From assembly GCF_007004655.1 (NCBI RefSeq), contig NZ_ML660091.1, forward strand, positions 392,259 through 456,258: a stretch of 64,000 nt of DNA, written 5' to 3'. The position numbers and the translations under genes were made by a program. Positions 35,566 through 44,891 of the stretch are shown piece after piece. Origin of the DNA: Exilibacterium tricleocarpae. GTDB taxonomy: Bacteria > Pseudomonadota > Gammaproteobacteria > Pseudomonadales > Cellvibrionaceae. The stretch's first letter is position 1, and each line of letters begins with the position of its first letter. The notes under the pieces are model-generated. The model searched no databases, was not told the DNA's origin, and was given only the letters and a program-made list of their open reading frames with translations.

Positions 35566-38019
35566 ATGATTAAGCATTGCGATAGTGCCTCGAGATGGGT
35601 CGGCCTACTGGCCGGTTTGACGCTGACAGCCTGCACCACGGTGTCGCAGACCGATATCAGTTACGCCGAAGCGCTGCTGGCGGAGTGGGGAACTGCCACC
35701 GCTTCCTCACCGATATTGAGCAGGAAAAAGGATCACTATAAATTTAATCTGAAGAAAGATGCCGACAGCTTTTATGCCACCGCAAAATCTGAAATCAACG
35801 CCGGTATTGCGCGGCACACCCAACGGGTAACCTCGGTACTGCTGGCCGGGTCAACCCAGGCCAACTCGGTAAGCAAGGGTCTGTTCGATGCGCAAAAACA
35901 AAAGTTCTCTGCAGTCCAGACCGCGGCACTGAGCGACAACGAGAAAAGTCGTATAGACAATGAACAGAAATTTCTTATGGAGCAGGCCAGGCTAAATTAT
36001 GGAATCTGCCTGAACGCAGCCGACAGTGAACTGGCGATTGCCGCCACCCTGCAAGACACCGATAAGATAAGTGCCTTAAACTCGCAAGCGCTGGCCCGGC
36101 GCAATGGATGTTTCAGCGAGTATTTGAACCGGATCGCCCCGCAAAGCCCGGCTGCCGATACCCTCCACCCCGGTCTGCCCGAGGATAACGTACCGGCGTT
36201 GAGCCGTATCCAATCACTGCCGTTTCAAGCAAAAGAGGCCTTACTTACCCCCTACTCCACCAATGACATAAGCGGCTTGAGCGGCTCCCCGGCCCTCCCC
36301 GACCACGAGGCGATTGCACAGGCAGCAACCAATAACTTTCACAAAGCCATGTTTACCACCCTGGGTGGTGAGAATGTGGGGAATGCGCTTTTTGGGGTGG
36401 CAATGGTCTCTGTCAATCCGGGGTGGCGTACCCGGCAAAACTATAAAGCCGTTGTCAATATTCAACCCCAATTGATATACAAAAGGGCAACCCGGAAAAC
36501 AACACTAAACTACCTGAAAGACTCAACGGTTCCGGCAGAACTGCGAGCAGCCATTGCCTATCAGGTCGGTGAAGGTTGTGAGGAAAAAAATCTAGCACCA
36601 CTTTGTAAAAATCACGAGGCATTGCTCCACAGCCTAAAAACCAACTGGCAACATGACAGCCATGCTGATGTAGTCAGCAACCCATCGGCAGTAACGGTGA
36701 CGGCTATATCACCGGTTTCTTACGGGCAGACACTGGATCTGAAAAATCGGCAGTTGACGCAACTGCATCTAACGACAATGTTGGCGGCGGCGTTGCAGAA
36801 CGCCGGTCTGGAAAAAGCCGCTGAGTTCTATGTGGATTTCTCCAAACAACAACGCCTGGACTTTGCTTCCCGCAATAAACGCAACAACGTCAACGTTTTT
36901 TCCCATGGTAATTCAGTGATTGGCATCGAAGTAGGGCCTGAATTCCTCGCCGCCGCCGCGGGGCGAGAAGGCTCCGCCTGGCGCCTGCAACGCCAGACAA
37001 TACCGGTTTTATTGGCTATAGATATAGTCGACGAGAAGGATGACCATTATCGACCTATTTTTGTAAAGTCCTGCAAGCCGCACGATGATCTAGAGCACTA
37101 TTGTCTCTTGGAGCCGAAATTGCAGTTCGTCAATACCCACAGGTGGTTGCCAATAGATAAGAACCGTTTCAATATACCGTTTCTGCCGGAACGAAAACTG
37201 CTGTCAACAAAGCAGCTAACCGACGTACAAAAAACGCTACGTAATGCTTGCGGAGAAGAACCGAAAGACACAGGCCGGCAAAACAATCAATTTTTACAGG
37301 CCAGATGCAATGAGCTACGGGCCAAACTGCTTGGCCACTACAACTATTCCAGCCTGCCAATTTTGGCTCAAGCGAAACCCAAGCCCGCTATTCAACACAT
37401 TTATCCCGACAAAGTCACCCTTGCGGTTGCAGACGGAAAAGTAAAGCCGAAGCAAGTCCGCTTTATTGTATCCGGAAGCGACCTGAGAACTTTAGCCGCT
37501 GGTGACAATACGGATATCACCGGCCAGATAGCCCCCTACTTCGACGGCCAGGCTGTCGAGGCGGCAGCCCTGGTCGGCGACAGTATCGTAATAGATATGC
37601 GGATTACCGACAATAAAGGGCCGGTTATGTTCAAGATAGGCTACGAAGGCGGCTCCATAAATTCCGGCACATCACCCGCAACCCTGGCTCAGGTACTGAC
37701 GAAAGTATCAAGCCAGGGACCGAATGAAGTGCAGTATGTGATCAAGTCCGACGCCATAGGTGCCGAACTCACGTTACCGCCCGGCCAACGGGATTTGCCT
37801 GAGCAGGTTGGCAAACTGCTGCAAACGATCCACACGCCGCCAAATCCCGCTACCGGGGTAGTCGCTTTGCCCGGTACCTGCGCCTACCTCGTTACCCAAA
37901 AACCAAACCTGGTGACTCAGCTCGGCGACTGTACGGCCGGCACAGATGAGAGAGCCCCGGAGTACCTGTCGCCAATCCATTCAGAGTCAGCCAAGACTGA
38001 TCTCGTTACTCAGGAGTAA
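35566..38019 (+). CDS. Large hypothetical lipoprotein
   Basis: A protein of 817 residues from the ATG at 35566, which has AGGGG seven bases upstream (an ATG at 35560 is too close to it). A type II signal peptide ends at Cys23 in the lipobox LTAC, so it should be a membrane-anchored lipoprotein facing periplasm or surface. The remainder is soluble and mixed alpha/beta, with a helix-rich part to about residue 220. No family is recognised. It lies five bases before a C1-protease gene on the same strand, so the two are very probably co-expressed, and it could be substrate, partner or envelope anchor of that protease. Confidence 0.7.
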   Translation: MIKHCDSASRWVGLLAGLTLTACTTVSQTDISYAEALLAEWGTATASSPILSRKKDHYKFNLKKDADSFYATAKSEINAGIARHTQRVTSVLLAGSTQANSVSKGLFDAQKQKFSAVQTAALSDNEKSRIDNEQKFLMEQARLNYGICLNAADSELAIAATLQDTDKISALNSQALARRNGCFSEYLNRIAPQSPAADTLHPGLPEDNVPALSRIQSLPFQAKEALLTPYSTNDISGLSGSPALPDHEAIAQAATNNFHKAMFTTLGGENVGNALFGVAMVSVNPGWRTRQNYKAVVNIQPQLIYKRATRKTTLNYLKDSTVPAELRAAIAYQVGEGCEEKNLAPLCKNHEALLHSLKTNWQHDSHADVVSNPSAVTVTAISPVSYGQTLDLKNRQLTQLHLTTMLAAALQNAGLEKAAEFYVDFSKQQRLDFASRNKRNNVNVFSHGNSVIGIEVGPEFLAAAAGREGSAWRLQRQTIPVLLAIDIVDEKDDHYRPIFVKSCKPHDDLEHYCLLEPKLQFVNTHRWLPIDKNRFNIPFLPERKLLSTKQLTDVQKTLRNACGEEPKDTGRQNNQFLQARCNELRAKLLGHYNYSSLPILAQAKPKPAIQHIYPDKVTLAVADGKVKPKQVRFIVSGSDLRTLAAGDNTDITGQIAPYFDGQAVEAAALVGDSIVIDMRITDNKGPVMFKIGYEGGSINSGTSPATLAQVLTKVSSQGPNEVQYVIKSDAIGAELTLPPGQRDLPEQVGKLLQTIHTPPNPATGVVALPGTCAYLVTQKPNLVTQLGDCTAGTDERAPEYLSPIHSESAKTDLVTQE

Positions 38020-38024
38020 CAACC

Positions 38025-38993
38025 ATGAAAAACACTACCTGCGATCAAAAGCCACCCACTCCATCGCAACGGCGGAGACGACATTCCAACCCTTATGGTC
38101 GTCGAACAGGCGGCGGGACTTTCCGGTTGGGCTGTTTAAAAGATCTACCGGATAGACGCGATATTTCAGTGGCACGAGTCAACAAGGATAATAATCTGAC
38201 CCACACTATCCAGGCTCTTTCGGAAAAAATAACATCCGCCAAAGAATCCTTTTTACTTTCGCCGGAAGAAGCATCGCTACCCGCTAGCTGTGAGTTAGCC
38301 CACGTCCTGTTTACAGAAATAGAAGACCAACGAACGCTGGGAAGCTGTACAGCCAATGCCGTTATCAGCCTGATCGAGTACCTGATCAAATCAGCTAGTA
38401 GCAGGAATACGGATCTTTCCCGCATTTTTCTGTATAAAGTCACAAGAAACCTGATGGGTGAGAGAGGCCTCGGGGACAGCGGTGCTTTTATTCGCGATAC
38501 GATTAAGGCGATGAAAATTTTTGGCGCTCCGCCGGAGAGGTGGTGGCCTTACGATACCGAGAATTTTGACGATGAACCGGATGCGTTCATTTATACCATG
38601 GCCCAAAACTTCCAGTCTATAGACTACCTGCGCCTTGACGCCCCAGGCGTCAACGGCGGCGAAGAAACGCTTAAAAACGTTAAGTGTTGTATCGCAGACG
38701 GTTTTCCGGCTGCGTTTGGTTTTTGGGTAACAGAGGCTGTTTTCGAAGCTGGCGTGGGGACTGGCGTCATACACCTACCGGACGATTCCACAGCGATCAG
38801 CGGCGGACACGCCGTGTTGGCCGTTGGCTACGACGATGCAAAAAAGGCGATAAAAATCCGCAACTCCTGGGGCACCAGTTGGGGCGACAACGGCTATGGA
38901 TGGCTCTCGTACGACTACGTGTTGGAAGGTATGGCTTTCGATTTCTGGACCATTTTCAGCCAGGAATGGGTGGATACACAGACTTTCGCCTGA
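38025..38993 (+). CDS. C1 papain-like cysteine peptidase
   Basis: A 322-residue protease. Gln102 and Cys108 lie in EDQRTLGSCTANA. The His motif is GGHAVLAVGYDD and the Asn motif is RNSWGTSWGDNGYGW. The first 90 residues are a basic, glycine- and arginine-rich stretch that could be a propeptide. No signal peptide is apparent. It lies five bases after the lipoprotein gene and is the second papain-like protease in this region, the other being the fusion at 33511-35346. Confidence 0.87.
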   Translation: MKNTTCDQKPPTPSQRRRRHSNPYGRRTGGGTFRLGCLKDLPDRRDISVARVNKDNNLTHTIQALSEKITSAKESFLLSPEEASLPASCELAHVLFTEIEDQRTLGSCTANAVISLIEYLIKSASSRNTDLSRIFLYKVTRNLMGERGLGDSGAFIRDTIKAMKIFGAPPERWWPYDTENFDDEPDAFIYTMAQNFQSIDYLRLDAPGVNGGEETLKNVKCCIADGFPAAFGFWVTEAVFEAGVGTGVIHLPDDSTAISGGHAVLAVGYDDAKKAIKIRNSWGTSWGDNGYGWLSYDYVLEGMAFDFWTIFSQEWVDTQTFA

Positions 38994-39157
38994 CCTGCTC
39001 CGAAAGCGAATCAACGTTTACCAACAGGATCGCGCTTAGCCGATCGCCGCTTGCGGAGCGATCAAAAAGCCGCCGATAGATAACTGCGGGGCGCATCATA
39101 CAGGGAGAACTTTTTAATAACGTTATTGCGAAGACGCAAATATAGGGAGAATCGACA

Positions 39158-39622
39158 ATGCCAGTCACTATCGATGAAAATATTCAAAATATGATTTCGC
39201 ATCATTTGTCATTGATAAAAACCCAGATCGAAAATCGGTCGTTGGAGTTGGCCTCGAAAGAAACGAAAGAAACGGAAGAAACGGAGAAAAGCGCGGTGAT
39301 GCCCCGGCACGCGTTTCAATCAATTAATGAGTATGCCCCCGGAAGACCTATTACGGAAGAAGACCCCGAATCGAAGGTTACCGCCTTTTTTCGTATGCTT
39401 TTTACTTCGACGCTTGGGGTTTCCGCGATACTGGCCGTCGTTTTCGGGATATTTGGCCTGGTTGGCTTCGGTGGCGTAGAACAGGGACACCCCGAACTCG
39501 TGGAGTTAGTTGAGCAACAAAGGGCGGCCTTTATCGACATTGCCAAGATCTTTGCAGGTGCCGTGGTAGGTGCCGCCGGCGCCAACGCCCTCACCTCCCA
39601 TGGCAGAGTAGCCTCCAGTTAG
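39158..39622 (+). CDS. Small membrane protein, hypothetical
   Basis: A 154-residue protein. The first 75 residues are hydrophilic, with an acidic low-complexity run (KETKETEETEKS). Two hydrophobic segments follow, about 86-112 (FFRMLFTSTLGVSAILAVVF...) and about 128-148 (IAKIFAGAVVGAAGA). AGGGAG upstream supports the ATG at 39158. No family is recognised. It is 164 bp after the C1 protease on the same strand and may belong to the same unit. Confidence 0.65.
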   Translation: MPVTIDENIQNMISHHLSLIKTQIENRSLELASKETKETEETEKSAVMPRHAFQSINEYAPGRPITEEDPESKVTAFFRMLFTSTLGVSAILAVVFGIFGLVGFGGVEQGHPELVELVEQQRAAFIDIAKIFAGAVVGAAGANALTSHGRVASS

Positions 39623-39757
39623 TCCTGGTCTGCAATAAGAACACGGAACGGGGTAGTCGGTACACTTGTACTGCCACCCCTTATGGTTCCCAGGGATGGG
39701 CGCTTTATCAGGAGTCTTGCCCGCCACTTGCCCGACGGGAGACCACAACGCGTAGGC

Positions 39758-40423
39758 TCACAAGACCGCATCACCGGTGTCCGCCTCACGCAAAAAGGCC
39801 TGCTCTGCAAACCGGCAAGCATAGTATCCGATGTCGCTTGGCCACGCTTGGCCGGCCGCCGTAAAGCGCTGGCGATCCCCGGCATAGAGCGCACGGATTG
39901 CCTCTTCGAAACCGGGCAGGTCGCCGGCAATAGCCGATAAAAACCCGTGAGTTCGATTTTGGGATCGACGTACAAGGTCCTGATGTTGATTCGACGTCCG
40001 CTCCCGCTCTATCAGGCGCCTGAGTGTATTTGAGGCGCCCCCCGGCTGCTCATCCAGCCATGCCCAATGTCGCGGCAACAGGGTCACTTCGCGCCCAACC
40101 ACACCAAGCTTCGGACGGCCCCGCTGCCTCTTGGGGGGCGATTCGCAGACAACTTCCATGGTGGAGGCATCAGCGGCGGCCTCGCCGGCACCGTAACGCT
40201 CAATCAACGCCGCCTCATCGCCTCGTATATCGATATCCATTTGTCGTCCTGATCTTGTTTCAAATACGAGCAGCGTGCCCGGGTTGTTTTCCGCCCGCAG
40301 GTCCTCCCGCTGACGCCTCATCAACTGGCGCTTAAAAGCCAGAGCGACCACGAGCAGCTCTCCGGCAGCCAGCAACTCCGCACCTTCGAAAAGAAGGTGG
40401 CTTGGATTCATAAATGTTTCCAT
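39758..40423 (-). CDS. DUF2239 family protein
   Basis: A 221-residue protein. The N-terminal part (LLFEGAELLAAGELLVVALAFK) and the C-terminal signature GRPKLGVVGREVTLLPRHW followed by LDEQPGGASNTLRRL are typical of DUF2239. The function is unknown; the second motif resembles ribbon-helix-helix-like DNA-binding segments found in some regulators. A pair of direct repeats just upstream could be its own operator. It is transcribed alone. Confidence 0.8.
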   Translation of the reverse strand: METFMNPSHLLFEGAELLAAGELLVVALAFKRQLMRRQREDLRAENNPGTLLVFETRSGRQMDIDIRGDEAALIERYGAGEAAADASTMEVVCESPPKRQRGRPKLGVVGREVTLLPRHWAWLDEQPGGASNTLRRLIERERTSNQHQDLVRRSQNRTHGFLSAIAGDLPGFEEAIRALYAGDRQRFTAAGQAWPSDIGYYACRFAEQAFLREADTGDAVL

Positions 40424-40441
40424 AAGTGATTACAGCCATTA

Positions 40442-40478
40442 TTGCCAAGGTAAAAATATTTTTGCCATGGTAATAATA
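40442..40478. promoter_or_regulatory. Two near-palindromic direct repeats upstream of DUF2239
   Basis: TTGCCAAGGTAAAAATA (40442-40458) and TTGCCATGGTAATAATA (40462-40478) match at 15 of 17 positions with a 20-bp period, two helical turns. The second begins with the near-palindrome TTGCCATGGTAA. They lie 19 bp upstream of the DUF2239 start codon and could be an autoregulatory operator. Confidence 0.5.
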
Positions 40479-40838
40479 GAATAAAAGTCTTTCAAGTGTT
40501 TTTTGAAACATGTCGACAAGCCCTTTATGGACTCAACAAAATAACAGTAACACTTTGATATAACTAGCTTTTTACTTTATCCAGAAAAGACGGTGGCGGG
40601 ACCTTGTAGGAGCAAAGACATCCCGAATTTTGTGCCAATCAGGACGTCCTGCCAGGATTGGGGGTACTGGAACGTACCGGCAGCCCGAGCTGGCCGCTTT
40701 CCGTTAGCGTTGTCTGCCAGACTCCGGTGGCGGCGGGTAACCCTGGCCAGCCGCCGATACGGCTTGGCTCCAGGGTGTGTTTTTGTGGGGACCAAGGGGC
40801 CTTGTGCGTTAACCAGAGACACCCCAGGCGACTGTCTT
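40479..40838. other. Intergenic region with a GC-rich block
   Basis: About 360 bp. An AT-rich first part changes near 40577 to a GC-rich block of about 245 bp ending near the chemoreceptor 3' end. The block is open in several frames but gives no recognisable protein. It may be a decayed element. No repeat was recognised. Confidence 0.35.
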
Positions 40839-42947
40839 TTAAACTTTGAATTGTTGCACCAGGCCGGATAACTCGTGGCCGAGAGCCTTCAGCCCGCTGG
40901 AGTGTTCAGTCGTTTTCTCGGCCGCCGAGGATGTCTCTTGAGCCGTGCCTACGATGGTATTGATACTGTGGTTAATGTCGTTTGTAACCTCAGATTGTTG
41001 CTCTACAGCGGTGGTTATCTGCGCAATCATAGTGTCTACCTCGGTAACGGAAGCGCTGATGTTGTCAAGCAAGCCGCCTGTCTCCACTGATTTGGCGACG
41101 CTGGTATTACTGTTGGCCTGACTACGCTCCATACTTTTCACGGCACTCGAGACACCCGACTGCAGGCTTTCGATCATCACTTGTATTTCTTCGGTGCTGT
41201 TTTGCGTGCGTGCGGCCAAGGTTCTGACCTCATCAGCCACAACAGCAAACCCTCGTCCCTGCTCGCCTGCGCGGGCGGCTTCAATCGCGGCATTTAGTGC
41301 AAGCAGATTGGTTTGTTCGGCTATCCCTTGAATGACAGTGAGCACAGAACCGATACTGTTTGCATCGTTACTGAGTTTTTCAATCACCTCCGCACTGTTT
41401 TCAATATCCCCGGCGAGGGTGCGAATGGCGTTTACAGACTCTTCCACCACATACTTCGCCTGCTGGGCTTCTTTATTTGCACTTGATGTAGAGTTAAATA
41501 CGTTTTGAATATTGTTGTTAATCTCCCGCGCATTGGCAGACAACTCATTAATGGCTGTAGCCGTCGAATCAGTCTCTATGCTCTGTGAGCTGACATTTTG
41601 AGACACTGATTCGATCAAGGTATCCATACTGCTAACAGAACTGCTCATCTTTTCACTGGCAACGGATATTTCCTTGATCAGCTGCCGTATTTTATCGACA
41701 AACAGATTAAAAGCTTTCGCCAAATCACCGACTTCGTCATTTGAAGTATCATTGATTACTTGCGTTAAGTCACCTTCACCCTGCGCAATATCGCGTAGAC
41801 GCGCTGCAAGCTCCTTCAATGGGTTGACCAGCAGCTTGATAAATATAACCACCATCGCCACGCTGACAGTCAACGAAATAACCGCTACAATCACCTGTTC
41901 AGTAACTGCAGCAGCTACTACACCGGCAGCGGTCTCATCAGCGCTGTCCATAAATTTATCTGAAGTCTCAGCGACCTCCTCCAACACGGCGTCTGCATTG
42001 TCGACATCCTTTTCCAGCTCTTCCGTGTAGAAATCGGCTTTGTATTCCATGTCGAGCTGATCGCGGTATGAATCAAACAGTCTTTCATCTGAGTTTGCTA
42101 AATTGATCCAATCGTCAAAAGCTGCGACCAAGTCTTTGGCATCCTGCCTATCCTCGCTGGTTTCAGCCAATGACTTCAACACCTCAAAAAACGGCTTCGT
42201 CGACTCCACTAGCTCGTCAAAATTTTCTTTAATTTGCGGCAATTTATCAGGATTTTCCTCTGCCAAATACTCCCCGGAAGTGTCTTGCAGTTCAACAACC
42301 AAGCGTTGAAGTTTGAGAGAGGATTCAACAACGGGATAGTCTTTTTCAAAAAGCTCACCAAGAACCTTGTTCACAGATTTTGCCGAGCCATTACGCGCTA
42401 CAATGGCATCACCTTCGTTCTCTGCCTTTTGCATTTCCTGTTCATTTTCCGTAGCAAACTCATCCAGCATGATAATCAGCTTGGCACCTTGAGAATCAAA
42501 TTCCTCAAGTAAAGATTTAGCTTTCAACTCTTCCTCAAGCTCACTGATATGCGATTCAATCATTTTCTTGGAGTGATCATTAAACTCAGTATGTTCGGTT
42601 ATTGCCTGGTCAATAAGAGCAATATATCTCGGTTCATCAACAATATCTTTTAAAGTATCGGATGTAATCACAAATGAAGCGGATAATTGTTCAAGCTCCT
42701 CAGCCAAAACCTTCACTTCTTCAATATCTTCACTGGCAAGTATTTCATTCGCTACCTTTGCAGACTCCCACAGCGCCGCGATAAGGTCATCAGTTTCTTC
42801 AATAGTGGGGCCGGCCTCATCGGTTATGGTATTGATCTGCTCTTCCAGCAAAAATACGGACCATAACCCACCAACGGAAGATATAAGCACCAACACTGCC
42901 ATAAGAGCCAAGCCGGCGATTAATTTTGACTGAAGTGTACGTAACAT
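40839..42947 (-). CDS. Methyl-accepting chemotaxis protein
   Basis: A 702-residue chemoreceptor from the ATG at 42947 (an upstream in-frame TTG at 42956 is less likely). Transmembrane helices lie at about 9-33 and 345-370, with a large, highly acidic periplasmic helical sensor between them. A HAMP segment and a complete cytoplasmic signalling domain follow; the conserved tip [20 protein letters not shown] is present. No C-terminal CheR-binding pentapeptide is visible. The ligand is unknown. It is transcribed alone. Confidence 0.93.
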   Translation of the reverse strand: MLRTLQSKLIAGLALMAVLVLISSVGGLWSVFLLEEQINTITDEAGPTIEETDDLIAALWESAKVANEILASEDIEEVKVLAEELEQLSASFVITSDTLKDIVDEPRYIALIDQAITEHTEFNDHSKKMIESHISELEEELKAKSLLEEFDSQGAKLIIMLDEFATENEQEMQKAENEGDAIVARNGSAKSVNKVLGELFEKDYPVVESSLKLQRLVVELQDTSGEYLAEENPDKLPQIKENFDELVESTKPFFEVLKSLAETSEDRQDAKDLVAAFDDWINLANSDERLFDSYRDQLDMEYKADFYTEELEKDVDNADAVLEEVAETSDKFMDSADETAAGVVAAAVTEQVIVAVISLTVSVAMVVIFIKLLVNPLKELAARLRDIAQGEGDLTQVINDTSNDEVGDLAKAFNLFVDKIRQLIKEISVASEKMSSSVSSMDTLIESVSQNVSSQSIETDSTATAINELSANAREINNNIQNVFNSTSSANKEAQQAKYVVEESVNAIRTLAGDIENSAEVIEKLSNDANSIGSVLTVIQGIAEQTNLLALNAAIEAARAGEQGRGFAVVADEVRTLAARTQNSTEEIQVMIESLQSGVSSAVKSMERSQANSNTSVAKSVETGGLLDNISASVTEVDTMIAQITTAVEQQSEVTNDINHSINTIVGTAQETSSAAEKTTEHSSGLKALGHELSGLVQQFKV

Positions 42948-42956
42948 ATATACCAA

Positions 42957-43444
42957 ACCTTAACACGTGGTTACCATACCGAATATTTAGGTGTATGACT
43001 TTTAAGTAAAAACTGATCCAGCCATACCACTGCTTTCAAAATCGTGTTAGCGTCCCCAACCCGTAAGTGGACTCAATGCACGCGAAGACACCGCCTGCTC
43101 ATCCCGGAGAGCAAGACCCATATCTAACCCGTTCTTTGAACGTTTACCTGAGCATAGTAACAGGTGTCTATTTACACAAATAAATAGGAATAGTTTTTCT
43201 CAATATAGAATTTTCGAAAAAAATCACATTTAAGCTAGTTTTGAGCAAAACTTATACTAAAAAATGTGTATTTTTTAATGTATCCAGCGCTTGCAAAGCT
43301 TTCGCAATTGTTCCAGAAAGCACAATAGCTCGCCCTACTTCCCAGTGAGCTTGCCCTGGATGAATTCCAGAAGGCACTGTAGATAACCGTTCCTTGCCGT
43401 AGGCCACCTCCCCATAAAAGTGCAGTCAATGCACGGCACAGTAT
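42957..43444. other. Intergenic region, no gene recognised
   Basis: About 490 bp between the chemoreceptor and the outer-membrane protein gene. A weak internal duplication is seen around 43310-43385 (TTCCAGAA followed by similar bases), and similar sequences ending TCAATGCACG occur near 43080 and 43430. I find no gene or terminator. Confidence 0.35.
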
Positions 43445-44128
43445 TCAAAAATTATAGCTGACGTTAAGCCCCAGCCAAGTTGATTCAACCAGTGTATCCC
43501 CAGGCTCCTCGTCGATTGGGGCGACAGCCGATATATGGCCGCCCACAGAAAATTCTTCCAGGGAATAGCTTAATTCAACCCCAACGGCATAGTGGTCCGC
43601 ACCATTGTGTTCATCAGCGACATAGTCGTTGTTTATACCAATAGAGGCGTAAGGCGAGAACTCAAAATTCTTTATCCCGGTTATATAAGCTATACCAACC
43701 GTGCTATAGACGCCTTCACTTTCCTCACTGTACGTTGAGGTTACGTCTAGCGCCAGACTGGTGGTAATTTCCACTACCCAAGACAAAGATACCTCGTGAT
43801 CGCTTGGTTCATCACCAGAAAAATCGAGGTAAGTATAGTCCAAGCCCACTGAAGCCCATTTTGTCAGGCCCCACTCTCTCGACACGCTCAGATTGGTCTC
43901 ATGATAGTCCTCGAAGTTAGACCGGCCGTGCCACAAGCCCAACGAGAAACCGGCGACATCATCGGTCGTCACCTCCATGTATTTCAGTGCCGTTTTATCT
44001 GTATTATCGCGTCCCTCGCTAATGTATCGAGAATCTATTCCCACCCCAATGGCCACATCACTGGCATCAACCAAAATTGAGAATGTCATTGACGAAAGAA
44101 CTACTGAGAATCTTACAAGCTTTAACAT
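43445..44128 (-). CDS. Outer-membrane beta-barrel protein, TorF-like
   Basis: A 227-residue protein with a signal peptide (MLKLVRFSVVLSSMTFSILVDASD) and alternating polar and nonpolar beta strands. It ends in the C-terminal aromatic residue typical of outer-membrane barrels (LGLNVSYNF). The pattern resembles TorF-type putative porins but the match is only moderate. It is probably an outer-membrane channel. It is transcribed alone. Confidence 0.7.
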   Translation of the reverse strand: MLKLVRFSVVLSSMTFSILVDASDVAIGVGIDSRYISEGRDNTDKTALKYMEVTTDDVAGFSLGLWHGRSNFEDYHETNLSVSREWGLTKWASVGLDYTYLDFSGDEPSDHEVSLSWVVEITTSLALDVTSTYSEESEGVYSTVGIAYITGIKNFEFSPYASIGINNDYVADEHNGADHYAVGVELSYSLEEFSVGGHISAVAPIDEEPGDTLVESTWLGLNVSYNF

Positions 44129-44521
44129 GACCGGCCATCACTCTATCAATACTGCTAGATATGCTTAGAGTGTAGTTCAATGAATTACTTGCCACTGATT
44201 TTTTTGTGGATAAGCACTGGGAGGAAAAATTCTGGAAAGAAGTCCGGGATTCGACAAGAAATGACACAGGTAGCAGAAGACCAGCCGCACAAGTGGAATG
44301 TGTCAAATACTTGTCGCATTTAGGAAGGTAACTGATAAGGCATTGAAATCTAAAAAAACTTATGGGCGAGCCGATCCCGGACATCTGAACTGCGCTATAA
44401 CCAGACCAAGCTGCAGCCTATCAGTGACGTATATAAAGGTAGCAGTCGAACAATAGGCGGAAAACTCTCGGGCTAGACAGGTCCCGCCCCGGGTGCCTGA
44501 GTCAATGGATTGTAGGAAGGG
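44129..44521. other. Intergenic region, no gene recognised
   Basis: About 390 bp between the outer-membrane protein and the toxin-antitoxin remnant. It contains only short, unconvincing frames and no repeat or RNA that I can identify. Confidence 0.35.
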
Positions 44522-44848
44522 TAATCAGGTGTAGTGATATGCTACTTGAAGTCTCATGCAGCAGAGGTCGTCCGCCAGCTCGCCAGCCAACAAGAGCCCA
44601 TGATCATTACTCAAAACGGTGGGGCCAAAACAGTTATACAAGATGTCAAAAGCTACGAGTAAATGCCAGAAATCATGGCATCGCTCAAAATTTTGACGCT
44701 GGGTAATCGCCAGGTTGAGGCGTTACCCGGCGGAGCTTTCTCGCAGGGGATTAAATAGCACCGGGAAGTCTGCTTTAAACCTTATCGCATCATTTATCGT
44801 GCTGTTGACCGAAAGGTTTATGTGGATCATAACTCTCCCTGTGCCTGA
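44522..44848 (+). pseudogene. Decayed Phd/YefM antitoxin and RelE/ParE toxin remnant
   Basis: One frame from about 44528 reads SGVVICYLKSHAAEVVRQLA then EPMIITQNGGAKTVIQD, the core of a Phd/YefM antitoxin, but a TAA at 44660-44662 interrupts it. After the stop it continues with ASLKILTLGNRQVEA, the normal antitoxin C-terminal helix. After a TAG at 44756-44758 the same frame gives HREVCFKPYRIIYRAVDRKV, a RelE/ParE toxin end, until TGA at 44846. Most of the toxin N-terminus is missing. It is a dead toxin-antitoxin module. Confidence 0.8.
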
Positions 44849-44891
44849 GCTGTACTCGACGCACTTTGGACAACAAGATACGATGGTGTGG

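Noticed and set aside
39042..39063. Imperfect hairpin after the C1 protease
   Set aside because: It has no T tract, and the stem is interrupted, so I do not call it a terminator.
43060..43437. Similar sequences ending TCAATGCACG near both ends of the gap
   Set aside because: The match is short and imperfect and could be chance.
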